Shown: positions 12,406 to 24,615, numbered from the stretch's first letter. The stretch: DNA of 64,000 bases from Dillenia suffruticosa (GCA_033439265.1 JAVTVX010000002.1:7228174-7292173), one strand, 5' to 3'. Made by a program: numbers and translations. The notes: generated by a model not told the origin, from the sequence alone.

Positions 12406-13837
12406 CCATGATGATGTCGGGGTTCGCCTGGGCGTCCTCCTGCGTCATGGCATAAACCCGGGCCTGAGCCCTAGGCTGCTGTCGTGCCTGAGTCTGCACT
12501 GTGTTACTCCCAGTGGTCACCCTGGGAGTAGAAACTGCTGGCCGAACAGGCTGCCCCTGCTGTCCCATACGAGGAGTACTAGTGCGGCTCAGTGAACTCT
12601 GTCCTCCGAGTCCTAACTCAGGGCAAAAACTCCTAATATGCCCCGGCTTCCCACAGTGGAAGCAAGTGACCGTCACTGAACAAGCTCCGCTCGGATGGGA
12701 TTGACTGCACCTGCGGCAATAAGGGTGCCGCTGAGTAGTAAACTGTGCAGGGTGAGTCGGTGCGGGCTGTCTAAACCCCTGGGAGTACTGTCCCCGTCCC
12801 AGCTCAGGAAATCCAGATCCAAATCCGCCTCTGTACGAACTGGATCCCCTGCCCCTCTTGGAATTCTCCGCAAAATGAGACTTCTCCTTCTTTCTCTTCT
12901 GCTCTCTGTTCTCTTTCTGCCTAGTCTCAGCGCGGACCAAAGCCTCCGCGCGGTGAGCAGAGTCTATCACCTCGGCCAGTGTAAACTGTGGAGTAACAGT
13001 CATATACCTCTTTATGCTGAGGCTAAGACCGTCCTCAAACTTGAAGCGCAAATACTGAGGTGTGGCCAGATCTGGTACAAATGCGGCAAGTCTCCGCATG
13101 TCTGCCTCATACTCCGAGACAGATCTGGACCCCTGTGTAAGCCGTCCCAACTCTGACCTCATCCGGTCCTGCTGGTAGAGTGGGAAAAATCTGCGGTCAA
13201 ACTCCCGAAGGAAGTCGTCCCACCGCAGTGGCTCTATCGCTTCATCAGTGAGGGCCTCCCACCATGAGAGGGCCTCTCCCCCTAATAATCGCTCTGCCAC
13301 TTTCAGGCAGAGCTCCTCTCCAATCCCGAGATCAGTCAAAATCCTGCGGGTGCGATTGATCCAATGCTTGGCTGCCGCAGCATCACCAAGCCCTGTGAAA
13401 TCCGTGCACCCCAACTGACGGGCCTCCTTAACCAACTGAGTCAACTCATGTACCCGTCTAAGAATAGCCGATGTGCTCTCACTCGGCTCGGACAAAGTAG
13501 AAGGACCGGCCACCGGCGGTGGAACCGGTGCCGTAGGAACTGGCGCTGCTGCAGGTGCAGGCGCCGCTGTAGGAGGTGGTGGGGGCGGAATCTGGACCCC
13601 ATGCAAAGCATACCACTCGTACACCTGCCTAAAGGCGTCGAGTGTGGGTACAGGAGTCTCAGCCTGAGCAGCTGGCTGAGTAGGTGCCGGTGGTGGCACG
13701 CGAGTCGAGGTACGATCCTCCGGCTCGTCTAAGTCCTCTGGTGCTCGTGGGGTCTCAGGTGCCCGAGGTGCATCTGGCACTAACAGACCCTCAAGCGATG
13801 CGAATCTAGCACCTCTCCTTCCACGTCTAGGTGGCAT
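12377..13837 (-). CDS. gag: Gag polyprotein, Tekay-like chromovirus (486 aa)
   Basis: This is the capsid/nucleocapsid protein that packages element RNA in cytoplasmic particles. The frame opens with a basic MPPRRGRRG start 323 nt inside the 5' LTR and runs without a stop. Residues 20-130 are proline/alanine-rich. A retrotransposon gag (capsid) domain follows at about 150-300 (AKHWINRTRRIL, LSWWEALTDEA, FDRRFFP). A Lys/Arg-rich linker leads to two zinc knuckles: C374-C377-H381-C386 (CX2CX3HX4C) and C392-C395-H400-C405 (CX2CX4HX4C). The annotated frame ends after the putative splice donor inside codon 478; splicing would remove the last codons and the stop and join Gag to the protease. The frame is intact, unlike the decayed copy at 32214-33563. 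Confidence 0.92.
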   Translation of the reverse strand: MPPRRGRRGARFASLEGLLVPDAPRAPETPRAPEDLDEPEDRTSTRVPPPAPTQPAAQAETPVPTLDAFRQVYEWYALHGVQIPPPPPPTAAPAPAAAPVPTAPVPPPVAGPSTLSEPSESTSAILRRVHELTQLVKEARQLGCTDFTGLGDAAAAKHWINRTRRILTDLGIGEELCLKVAERLLGGEALSWWEALTDEAIEPLRWDDFLREFDRRFFPLYQQDRMRSELGRLTQGSRSVSEYEADMRRLAAFVPDLATPQYLRFKFEDGLSLSIKRYMTVTPQFTLAEVIDSAHRAEALVRAETRQKENREQKRKKEKSHFAENSKRGRGSSSYRGGFGSGFPELGRGQYSQGFRQPAPTHPAQFTTQRHPYCRRCSQSHPSGACSVTVTCFHCGKPGHIRSFCPELGLGGQSSLSRTSTPRMGQQGQPVRPAVSTPRVTTGSNTVQTQARQQPRAQARVYAMTQEDAQANPDIIMGTPPSDPVE

Positions 13838-14141
13838 AATTCTGCAAGAGAAAGATGCTTATTATCATAAAAAGAATAGGCACGTTTCAAGAATTTTGAA
13901 CTAATCATAGGATGGCTACCCTCACAAAAGAATGAAATTCTTAGTTCAATAGGAGAAGAATGTAGCAAGTTAGGTTAGATACAACCGTATCTAACCCCCT
14001 AAAATAAATGAACTCATATGCCTATGACCATGCACTGGGACTTTATGACTGTATGAGACTCTCATGCATTGAGGACTTTAAAAACCAACTTATTCGGAAA
14101 TGCTTCCAAGACTCTCTTCCTACATAGCTCTTAACCAAGTC

Positions 14142-14153
14142 GCTCTGATACCA
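14142..14153 (-). other. Primer binding site, tRNA-iMet
   Basis: The minus strand reads TGGTATCAGAGC, a perfect match to the usual plant iMet primer site, 7 nt downstream of the 5' LTR end. Confidence 0.9.
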
Positions 14154-14160
14154 ATCCAAC

Positions 14161-16716
14161 TGTCACGCCCCGACCCGGGATCGTGAGCAGCCGCCCGTTA
14201 CCCTGGATGCCGGCTGTATTTTTACAGAAAATCGGGCAGAACCTCCCCATATATCGGAGGTCTCCCATATTAAAATAAACCTGTTACCTGTCCAAAAGGG
14301 GCCATCCCGGCCTCAAAATGCATATATTATCCTCAACAACAAATCAGATCATCTTACTGCACAATCCAGGGCAACGCAAGGCTAACAAACAATTCTCCAC
14401 AGTCCTAACCACAGACCTCTACTGCCATGCCCCCGTCAAAGGCATGGACAGCCGCCAGTCGCCCCTCCTGTGATTTAGAGGAGGCACCGAGCGATCCTAG
14501 AGGACAATTCTAAGACATGACACATTCCCAAATACAGACGCAACAAAAAAGAAATGCCTCAATGCAATGTCATGCAGTGACATGAGAGTTCCACAATTTA
14601 AATGTCCATATTTATACAGTCATCCCAGAATTATAAAAAAAAAATGGTCATCTATAGACCTCAGAATACAAATACATCACCAATACAAATTGCAGCGGAA
14701 ATATACAATAATTCCTCAAGTCCAGGCCTGATCTCCCAAAGAAACTGAGCGTCCTAAAAGCGACACTCCTTGTCAAATACTATCTCTGAAACAAAAGGGA
14801 AATGAGGGGTGAGTACTCGGGAAAGAATACTCAGTGAGTGAGTGGGTCAATGCAATCGTCAAATATAGAGTGTGAAACTGGAGTGTCAAAACATAAGTAT
14901 ATAAATCATATTTCAAGTCATCATGCTCTTCATTTCAACAATATATCATTTCACGCATTTTCAAGTCAAATATGCATCCAAAGCACTGTCATTAAAATCA
15001 TAGAGCTGCCAGCCGAAAATGTCCTGGCAGAGGTCTACCGCGACCTATGACAGGCGCACCGGGGGTGTTATATGCAATTTTATTTAAAGTGCTCTCTACC
15101 CCGGCGTTGGCGACGAACCTCGTCCAGGTGCTAGACTTGAAGAGGATATCCAATCCAAATCCAAATCCTCCCCCTTTCGGGTTCAACCTGGCTAGTACCG
15201 TGTAGATAATCAAATCACGACAACTCGTGGGATACCCCAGGCCTAGGCATATCCGGACGCCACCAAAGCGCCTCTCACGGTGTCCTTCGTAGCTACGGAA
15301 CAATACATATCAAAGCTCTCAAAGCCAAAATCAATATCACATCAAAATGTGCCGAAGTCAGGTTCATAAACCAATGCAACATAGAGCATAAAATGGCACA
15401 TTATACATTTCAACCACATGGATGCATAATTTCATAATTCAATACAGTTTTTGGACACTCCAACGGTTCACAAAAGTCAATTTTAAAACCAGTCAAAACA
15501 TTTCCAACATACGACAAATCATGCTCATTATCAAAATGTTGTAAAACAGGATTTACATATTAAACAAAAGCATTGAAATAAATCCCACTCACATGTTTTG
15601 GGGAAGGTAGCGCACTCCCCAATAACACCAAAATACGCAAAACAAAGACGCCCCTCAATCGAATCACCAAAATAGCCAACCTACTCAATCATCACGATTT
15701 TCATCAGATTTCGACTATTGTCAGGATTTATCGTTCTTCTTAATTTCGTACGAACCCTAAATTCCTCAATTTATAAACAAATCAACTAATGCTACCTAAT
15801 TTGACAAGGTTTATTCAAGGGTTGAAGAGATTTCATTTCTCTCACCTAGGATTCTTCGGATCTCGAATTTAGCTTTCGTTCGCCCGTTGGTTTGGTCTAA
15901 AACCTGAATGTTTCCAAATTTGAAACCATTGCGAATAATTTAAGTCCAATTACTAAAGAGATTCGAAACCCAAGTGCGAAAAATCGAAACTTAGAGTCAT
16001 TTACCTTCGCAGAGGCTCACGGACTGCCACGGGCCGTCGCGGGCCGTGGGCCGCGGGCTGGCGGGCTGATGGGCTGGCGGGCCTGGTGGGCCGGCGGGCC
16101 TGATGGGTCTGCGGCCTGGTGGGCCTGCGGCCTGGCAAGCCGGATCACGCGCTGGAGCGCGCTCGCGCTCGTGCTGGCGCTGGCTCACGCGCTGAAGCGC
16201 ACTCGTAAGCTGGATCGTGCACTGCTCGCGCTGGGGGTCGCACGCTGGAGTGCTCGTGCTCGTGCTGGGGCGTGCTGAGGCGCGCTGGGGTCGCGCGCTG
16301 GGGATCGCGACTGCTCGCGCGCTGCTCGAGCGCTGCTCGCGCGCTGCTCGCGCGCGGTTCGCGCGCTGCTCGCGCTTAGGCTGGGTCGCGCTGCAGCGCT
16401 CGCGCGCTCCCGCGGAAGACTGCGCGGTGGTGCTAGCGCTCGCGCGGAGATGATCGCGCGGCTGTGCTCGCGCTCGCTGAGGACTGGAGATCGCGCTGCA
16501 GTCGCGCGCTCGCAGAGGGTTGGAGCAGCGACGGCCACGGCGCACTCGTGGGAGGAAGATCGTGCGGCTGATTCGGGCGGTCGCTCGCGGCGGAGGATGG
16601 CAGCGGGAGGGGAAGAGACACGGCGGCGGGGAGAAGGGAAAAAGAGAGAAGAAAAAGGGAGAGAAGAAGAGAGAAGAGAGGGGGAAAGAGAGAGAGAAAA
16701 TTGGGCTTTAAGCCCT

Positions 16717-16763
<47 letters not shown>

Positions 16764-16779
16764 TTAATTGGGTATTACA
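14161..16779 (-). repeat. 5' LTR of the complete Tekay-like element (2619 bp)
   Basis: It has the same termini as the partner LTR at a constant offset of 8083 bp. Transcription of the element should start in this LTR on the minus strand. The poly-T run here is T43 (16720-16762), and the GC-rich zone is at about 16000-16640. Confidence 0.95.
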
Positions 16780-16784
16780 CATGC

Positions 16785-19060
16785 AACCTCGAATCAGAGG
16801 GTCGAGCCTTGGGATTAGGGGTTTTGGTCATGGCTATCTGCAGCATGATTGGGCTATGGTCTTCACAAGTTCTAGTGAGATTAGTAGTCTCATTTTAGGA
16901 AAAGACAAACAAGCCTGGGAGTTAGATAGTGCTCTATCAAGTCTGGAGTACAATCTTGCCACTTGCCTGCATACCCAGGTAAACTTGGGGCTTCCAGCTT
17001 TCAAGTTCATGAGGTTGCAATAATTCTACTGATTTCTGAATATATGTCCTCTTGTCAGAGTGTCGGCTATGCAGTTGGAAGTCTCTCTTGCATAGGCTAT
17101 GTCATTGAAATCGCCCAAGAGAATCCAAGGTGAATTTACATCTCTTACATAGAGTCTCATGTCCCTCTAGGGCTCATTTTTGCAGCTGCTATAGGGTTGA
17201 ACATATGCCATGGATTGCCTCCATGTTTTGTGATCTTCTTTTATCTCAACATAGATGACTTGGTTAGTGTGAACTTTTACCATGAGGTTTACCTTGTTTG
17301 GATTCCAATCGAGTCATATTCTACCTTTGAGACCGGTGGTTTGGACAATAAAGTCTTTTCCAATCCCATGGTCTTCAAGAAGATAGGGAAGATGTTGTTT
17401 TTAGTTTTGGTTTCAAGAAGGCAAAGTATGTTTGGGTGGTGGGCTTTCACCAACTCCTTGTATGCACTTTTGAAACTACTATTACACTCTCCGCTGCAAT
17501 TCCTGGTGATGATCTTTGTATTCATTGAGATGATTGAGAAGGAAAAGGGTTAAAGCCTTAGTCTTCTTCCACGATGGCATCAACTTGGTCTTTGATGTTT
17601 ATCGTTCTTCTGCAGTATCCTTTGTATTGGTTTTCTCTTTGTTTGACGGGTCATGCCCTTCCTTACGTGTCCATGTCATCATCACTAGTTATGTAGTTTC
17701 CTTCTCCCTCTACCATGTTGGTTTCTCTAGGATCGAGGTACCACATGTCTTCATTAGAGGAGTGGTATTGAGGGATGGTTATGTTGGTATCTGGTTTCGG
17801 CAAAGGAGATGTGTGGGTTCTTTTGGCCCTACTATAGTAGTAGATGGAACCTTGATGGGGCCTAGGGGTTGAAGAGTTGTTTTTTTTTTTTAAGGTTAGT
17901 CTAAGTGGTATTTCAGATTGCTTCTCTACTCAAGAGCCATGTTCTTTTTCTTGTTGGTCTGTAGCATGGATTGTGGGAACATGTATGTGAGAATCATTGT
18001 CTACTTTCCCACTAAAATTGGTGATTCTTTTCTATTCTCCTGTATTGTGTTCACTTGTTAGAGATTCATTTTCTACCCTCCTTTCTTCCCGTGTAGGTCC
18101 ATTTGGTTGTTTCTGCAAAATGCTATTTTTTTCTTCCATTCCTTGTTTAGCCTCCTTATTGCAATCTGACCTTGGTTAATCACATTGTTTCCATTTTGCC
18201 TAGGTATCATCTCTTGGTTGGATACTACAGTAGGCATAAGGAAACTTACCTTCTCTTTCCCTTTCTTATTTGAATTGTTTATTGTAGTTTGACTTGGATT
18301 AATCACATTGCTTTCATTCGGCCTTAGAATCAGCTCTTGATTGGGATTTGTAGTAAGCATGAGGAATCTTTCCTTATCACTCCCTTCCATTTATGCATCT
18401 TGATCAAAGGCTAGGCTTCCAAATTTGTTGTCATTTTGCAAGGGAAACTTACCTTTTTTTCCTTTTCTGCTCCCATTTTTGGTAAGTCTTTGCCACCTAG
18501 GCACCTGCATCCATGGGCCAAGACCATCTTCCTGTTGACTTTCCATTTTTTCATATTTTTCTATCATCGTCTGTCTTGCCTTCTGAGGGGTTGCAAGGCT
18601 TCTCATTGCAGGCCTCCTTCATGTGTCCCACTTTGTCGCAATTGAAGCATATAGTGTGGAGTCCTTCATATTCCACCATTTTGATTCTTTTCTTGATTAG
18701 ATATTAGGGGCTTGTTTAGGTCGATTTCCATGCACACCCTTGCATATTTCCCTCTCAAGATGTTTACTGTATTTTGGTCTACCTTGATTGAGTGTCCAAT
18801 GGATTGGCCAATCTCAAATAGAGCTTCTTCATTGAAGAATTCAATGGGTAAGTGTGGCAGTCTGATCCAAACTGTAGCCTGCTCGATCTTTGTTGCTTTA
18901 GGGGAGAACAAAGGCCTCCATTTTTTGACCACTACATACTGGTCATAAATCATCTAGGGACCTCCAGTCAGACCGTTGAAGTAGTTTGCCTTCAAGGAGA
19001 AACGTGTAAGGAAGTAGCCCTCTCCCAAGTCAAGGAGTGGGCAAACACAGTGATGCAAAC
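16785..19060 (-). pseudogene. LINE (L1-type) ORF1 and 5' part of ORF2 (endonuclease), decayed
   Basis: The minus strand from about 19050 reads LGEGYF, then MIYDQYVVVKKWRP, ATVWIRLPHLPIEF and RGKYARVCMEIDL. This is a DUF4283 domain, followed near 18600 by a CCHC-knuckle-like stretch: the ORF1 nucleic-acid-binding protein. ORF2 begins near 17525 (CLLETKTKNN). Its endonuclease motifs include WILLGDFND (about 17110) and SRLDRALSNSQ (about 16900), and it runs into the CATGC target site. Frameshifts and stops are frequent. No recognisable ORF1 sequence lies above about 19060, so the copy is probably 5'-truncated. It joins in frame with 6077 downward once the element at 6078-16779 is removed. Confidence 0.82.
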
Positions 19061-19718
19061 ATAGTGATCAATAAAGGAAGTAGTCTGCCTCTAGTTAGAG
19101 CCAATGCTAAATTCGTTGCAAACATAGTGATGCAAGAGTGGTGGTGCTAGTTGTTTCGATGCTTTTTTCGGTTACAAGAGGCGTTAGACTGTGTGGTGAG
19201 GTCAGGAGTTCTGAAGCAAAATATAACTAGAGTTGCTGAAAAACTCTAAGATGCCTTTGTGACGCATGAGTCATAAATTGTGTTTGAAATTTTTTATCGC
19301 AAAGTCATTTACGTTGTGTTTGGTGTCGCAACTTTTATTCTTTAAATTTTTTAATTTATTTTTATTTTAGTAAGTCACAAAATGCGTCACAATCATGAAT
19401 CTTTTAATAAATTAAATTCGAATAAAGAAAAAAAGTATCAAAATACCATAATATTTTAAAATTATGAAATAATACATAAAATATCTAAAGAATAGAATCA
19501 AACATATCCATAGAAAGAGAATATAAACGTATCATGATTGGAGCAGTGATTTAGAGGCCTATCGCGGCCAACATCCAAGAAAAATGATAAATCAAGGGGG
19601 AGGGGGGCAGGTAGAGGCGAGAGCATTATGCCGGGAAGATGCTGGGGCCGGGGTTGCTTCACAGGCCTGGTTATCGACCACGGACTAAGGTTTGGGGCAC
19701 ATCAACATGGTTGAATAG
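19061..19718. other. Intergenic, nothing recognised
   Basis: AT-rich sequence with no coding signal. It contains a short G-rich patch (about 19590-19660). Confidence 0.6.
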
Positions 19719-19995
19719 TGTAACGCCTATAACAACTGCGATAGTACAACTAAAATTTGAACTTAACGGTTACGAACCGTTGGGTTCAAGATTTAGTTAG
19801 CAAGTGGGAAAACGATTAACTGAAATTGTAAGGATTGTTAGGATGGTTAGAAATCAGTTAGGAAGAGTGCATAAATAAATGCAAACCAATGGAGGAAGAC
19901 ATGAATGAAATGGAATTTGTTGTTGAGTTCTCTCCCTCTTTCTGCTTTGTCTTCCTTCTCTCTCTAATCCCTCTCTCTACTTCTTTCTATCTCTC

Positions 19996-20036
<41 letters not shown>

Positions 20037-20141
20037 ATTCCTTCTCAGTTATACATTCATCAAGCTCCACAGTTGACCGGCTGTGAAAACGACCATCAAG
20101 CTTCCCAGTCGACTGCCCAAGTTTCCCAGACGGTTGTGACA
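19719..20141 (+). repeat. Solo LTR (423 bp), TSD AATAG
   Basis: The sequence starts TGTAACGCC and ends GTTGTGACA. It is flanked on both sides by AATAG (19714-19718 and 20142-20146). It has a TATA-like CATAAATAAATG near 19871 and a (TC)n run at 20001-20035, similar in size and layout to the Reina-like LTRs at 27635 and 42928. No internal region, PBS or PPT is attached, so it is the product of LTR-LTR recombination. Orientation is inferred from the TATA-like motif. Confidence 0.85.
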
Positions 20142-21060
20142 AATAGAAAATAAAGTTTTTGAATCAAGGGAATCTTTAAATTGAACATTTTCCCGCGAAA
20201 GTGTCTTGTATTGCTTATTGGTTGGCTCGGTTATGAAGACCCACCTCCGCTTCTTGTCTCTGTGTTCCGGAGATTGGACAGTTCCCAGCCTAAAATTCGA
20301 ACCCTTGTACCTTTTTTATTTTATTTTTTCCTTTCCCAAGATTTTTCCCAAACGAGTCCTCGGGACCAATAAGTCCATCTTGTCATCCAAGTTCATTTCC
20401 AGCAGTACTATCTAGTAGATACATGTCATGTTAGATCACAAACTCCTTATACCCCTTATTTGAGGGGGAAAAAAACCATGAAATTTAATTCCTAACAAAA
20501 ATTAAAAAAAAAAAATAAAATCAATAATATAAAAAATTAAAAATGAACAATATAGAACTACACGAGATTTTATTGATAACAGATTTCTCACAAATTCTAG
20601 TAATTTCTATCGTCTTCTACAGAGATGGACGGTGGTTTTTATTTGTTGTCCTAGCTTTATTTTATCAAAAGAGTTCCAACTGAATATCGCCTGCAATTAG
20701 TTAAATGAAATAAAGTTATTAATATGAAAAAAATGATTTAGTGAGAGAAAAATAAAAATAAAATAAAATAAGTTTGCTTAACTGGAACTAAGTCGATATC
20801 ATATCTTTCGATTCATGATCAACACATGATCTTTTCTAGTTGGACCGTACAATATCATTTAATTCTTTTATAACATATGTTGTTTTGAAAATGGAAAACA
20901 TAAAAATTTGTCAATTTAACTTATAAATTTTAAAACAAATACATAAGCATACGAAGAAAAATATACAAATGAGTTAACGGAAGAGGGTTTGTTGGACTCG
21001 ATCTCTTGGTGGTTCCAAGATGGGAGAAGGGCATTTGCCATTTATGTCCCTTGCACTTGA
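20142..21060. other. Intergenic, nothing recognised
   Basis: AT-rich DNA with homopolymer runs near 20500 and 20750. No coding or RNA signal was found on either strand. Confidence 0.55.
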
Positions 21061-21069
21061 CTTCCATTA

Positions 21070-21500
21070 TTCCATGCCCCATCATTGTACTTCTTTTTCC
21101 ATTTGTTGAAATTCCATCTCATTGACGCACTATCAAGAATCATAGGAAATCGAGTCAAATCTGATTGATTCCCTTCGTTGTGAAATAGCAAACAAAGATT
21201 AAAAAAGAGAAGAGAACATGCAAGTGCAAGTAGACGCACAGGAGAGGAGAGTATAATAAACATAAATTACAAGATTTCCAGGCAATTCCCGGTTGCCCAT
21301 TTTCACAAGTTGTGGATCCTTTCTTGATTGTTCTTTCCAAACCAACAATGCCTTATAACATACCTTAAAAGAAGGTAGTTGATCCGTTAACTTTATGTGT
21401 CGTTGTTCTTGTTTCTTCCAATCAAGGGAATAGGTATCGCACATAACTGACCACATGCCACCATAGATGAAGTCGCCCAGCTCACTTGACCAGAACTCAG
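21070..21500 (-). pseudogene. Possible two-exon 3' fragment of an unrecognised gene
   Basis: One segment (about 21487-21366) reads as a coherent exon (SEFWSSELGDFIYGGMWSV to LTDQLPSFK) bounded by an AG acceptor and a GTATGT donor. A second short segment near 21135 starts after TTGATAG and continues in phase for about 15 residues to a stop. The family is not recognised. No upstream exons are seen before the YTH gene at 21991, so this is either a truncated gene or chance coding. It lies on the same strand as the YTH gene but cannot belong to its reading frame. Confidence 0.3.
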
Positions 21501-21529
21501 ATGCTTATATTATACCACAATCAATAAAT

Positions 21530-21532
<3 letters not shown>

Positions 21533-21580
<48 letters not shown>
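21533..21580. repeat. Compound microsatellite (GA)n(CAGA)n
   Basis: A GA run (21533-21560) is followed by five CAGA units (21561-21580). Confidence 0.95.
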
Positions 21581-21990
21581 GATTGAACTAAAATACAAAT
21601 GGTTGTAAGATTTCTTCGGAGAAAAAGGGAAAAACAAAAAATTCTTGATTGCATGATTTCTGGTGATCATCACAACTATAAAGACAGCAACGAGAAACTC
21701 CTTTTTATGGTACACAAACAGCCACCTTGGCAACCAAGCCACCAATCCTTCCTCTCAAGAGAAAACATCTTCCTTATAAAATCATCAGCCGAGATTTTTA
21801 CTTTTATCTTTTATTTTTTTAATTTTCTCCTTTCTGCTTTTTCTTCATTCTCATTTATTTTCCTTTGATCAAAATACTTGTTTCCTCTGAGGTGGCAAGG
21901 GCATCAAGCAAAACCGGGCCACTCTCATGAGAGCTACCCAGTTGCCATTGATGTTGCTCCCACAACATATTCATCAGCATGAAATTACTT

Positions 21991-24581
21991 TCACTCCTTC
22001 CCTTTGTCTAATGCCTGAGCTCCATCAACGTCCTTTGAGGCAGAGAGATCTACAGATTGAAGATGTGTGGTTATTTCATCTATTTTCTGCATCAAAAAAT
22101 AGAAAGCATGTCATTTGCAGTGTAGAAAAACTTAAATAAAATAAATAATGAATATCTGCAAAATATTGAAGTTGGTACGAAATTACACAATAAAGAGAGA
22201 AAAGATGAAATCAGGGCCTTAGGAAATAGACAGGTTAACTCATTCTGAGGAACGGCATAAAGTTAATTTAAGGAAAGATACTCCCCACTGCCCCCAAGTA
22301 TCTGATGTTTCTCCTATAATAATTGAAATGTAAGTGATGAGAATCTCAGTATTGGGCAACTACCACTCAAGAGAAGATGCTTTTCTTGTTGGCCATTAAT
22401 AGTGCCTCCAACCACAATGACACACTCCCCTAATAAAGTGTATGATAATTATATATAATTTTATATGTGTATATATCTCCGGGGTGGGGGGGGGAGAGAG
22501 AGAGAGAGAGAGAGAGCAAAATGCCCTGCCTAAATAAAACAGGTTCCTGTAAGCAAACTAACCTAAATGAACTCATCTATACCTATGGTTCATAAGGTAG
22601 ACATTCTTTTGATTACGTCCAACTTTTTCAGCTAGGAGAAAAGAACAAAAAGAAACAAACCTTCAAATGACCGAAATGCTGTGTCATTGGCTGGAATTTT
22701 TTGTCTTGCAAAACTTTCTGCCGGCTTTCGTAAAAGTCAAAATCATCCAATATGGATGTTTTTGACACATAGTTCTTGAATATGTTCAACATCTCAATTC
22801 CTTGTGAAAATCTCACCTACAAATACAAGATTATACAACAACCACAATTAGGAGATTGGAAAATGATTTCAAAAGATATCAAAGAAAAACTAAACTAGCA
22901 GTTTAGTATAGGCACACACCTCCTGTGTGTCTCTGCTATTTGTTACAGGCTTGTCATCATTGTTCTCCAGTAATATATGCCGTAACTGGGGGTTTGGAAC
23001 ATCTTTTATTATATGCCACTTGACTGGGAAAAAACCATTCCACTTATCCTGTTGCCAAAAGTCCATATTCTTGCTGAAATCGACCCGGCCAATCATCTCA
23101 GCTACTCCACAGAATTGACCACTTGCATTAACCTGAACCAAATCACATCATAAAATCAAAATCAGACACATTTGGTCCAACAAAATTGGGTGGAGGAGGG
23201 TGGGGGAGCCAAGTGCGAGCGGCTACCACAGGTTGGGGTTCAGGAGGTTTAACAGATGACGAGACAAAACTAAGCAAAATCATGAACGAACAAAAGAAAG
23301 GGAGGATCAATAGCACCAATAAATAAATAATTCCCAATCCTACTGAATCACAATACATACCGAAAAGAAAACGAAAACTGGACACTTGATGCCTTTCTCA
23401 GCAATCCTCTCTTGTGCATCTTTGTATGCACCATCTAGCCTCTTGTTTCCATTAGGTGTGCTAGTCCAGACATTATACTTGATACTTTTATGTATGTCAT
23501 CCTCACTGTAAGACTTAATGACAAAGAACAATGCATCATCATACTTGGTAGAAAAGTCAGCAAGGTTGTATTGGTCCTTTCTGATTACGGTGTTTATGCT
23601 ATTGCTATTTCCTTTCCCATCAGTAGAAATTCCATTGGTCTTGGCTGTCCTTGGACCCTGGTTCTGCTCACTTAGCAGCCAAAAATCACTAGCACCCATT
23701 TTCTTGCTCCATGTTCCCAGCTTTTCATTCCCACCCCAAGCCTGGCCATTTCCTTTAAAATTATCAGGGCCATTTGGATAAAATAATCCACTCCTCATGG
23801 AGTGATAGGATGGAAAGTTCCCCATTGGAAAATAACCATTAGCAAAAACTGAATCTTGCTGGAAGCTTGTGCCCTGTAGCAGAACCTGCAAATCATTAAA
23901 ATTACCAAGAAAAGTAATTGAGGATCAAAAACGTTGCAGAAGACTATACATTAGTCTTCATTACCTTCTTAACAGGTTTCAATTGGTTTGGTGCTCCATG
24001 AGTCGATGAGAAATCCAATGCAAGTGATGAGCCTTTGATATCTAATGGACTGAAATATTCAGATTGAGGAAAGGATTTTGATGGATGAATACGGGAATTA
24101 TTAGAGGCAGAAAAACTGGTTTTGGAGCCAGGACTTTCCGAAACTACATGGTGGTAGTTCCCATTGGGCCCATCACCAACAAGAGATGGATTCCAGAGGT
24201 ATGATGATGGAACTAACTCTGATCCATAAGAAGGGTTTGGAAAATATCCGTGCGAACTAACTGGTGTTGGAAAGACAGGGTTTAATGGGTAGGGCTGCTG
24301 ACTCACAAGCTGTGCATCACCAACAGGAGACATAGGTAAGTATGGACCATGAGGGTTATAACCAGGCTGATATCCTGGCATCAAATAGATGAGAGAACCA
24401 TTGTCTACTTGCATGACCTGCAAAATGATGCACCTTTTAGTTAATACTTGCTTGCTAAAAGCAAAACAACAAATTGGATGACAATAACCATGTGCATTCA
24501 CATTCATGTGCAAGCAAATGTTCCCCCACCTGGTTTGCCAAACCCCCCCCAACCCCACCCCCCCAACGCCAAAAAAAGCAC

Positions 24582-24615
<34 letters not shown>

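Larger units (their letters stand above)
6078..16779 (-). mobile_element. Complete young Tekay/Del-like Ty3/gypsy chromovirus (10,702 bp)
   Basis: Two LTRs (14161-16779 as 5' LTR and 6078-8728 as 3' LTR) bracket leader, gag, an intron-like spacer and pol on the minus strand. The target site duplication CATGC is perfect (6073-6077 and 16780-16784). The tRNA-iMet primer site, polypurine tract, both zinc knuckles, protease, RT, RNase H, integrase and a C-terminal chromodomain-like tail are all intact. Removing the element and one TSD copy restores the flanking LINE reading (VAWLSHP across the junction). LTR comparison by eye gives one substitution (7903/15986), a difference of two 22-bp units and 12 T's in a poly-T run. 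It is therefore a very recent insertion and a plausible autonomous copy. Confidence 0.95.

Noticed and set aside
22314..22424. Alternative last exon of the YTH gene
   Set aside because: In phase, but the acceptor is poor (inside GGGGAG) and the exon at 22086-21991 has a better acceptor and composition; kept only as an alternative.
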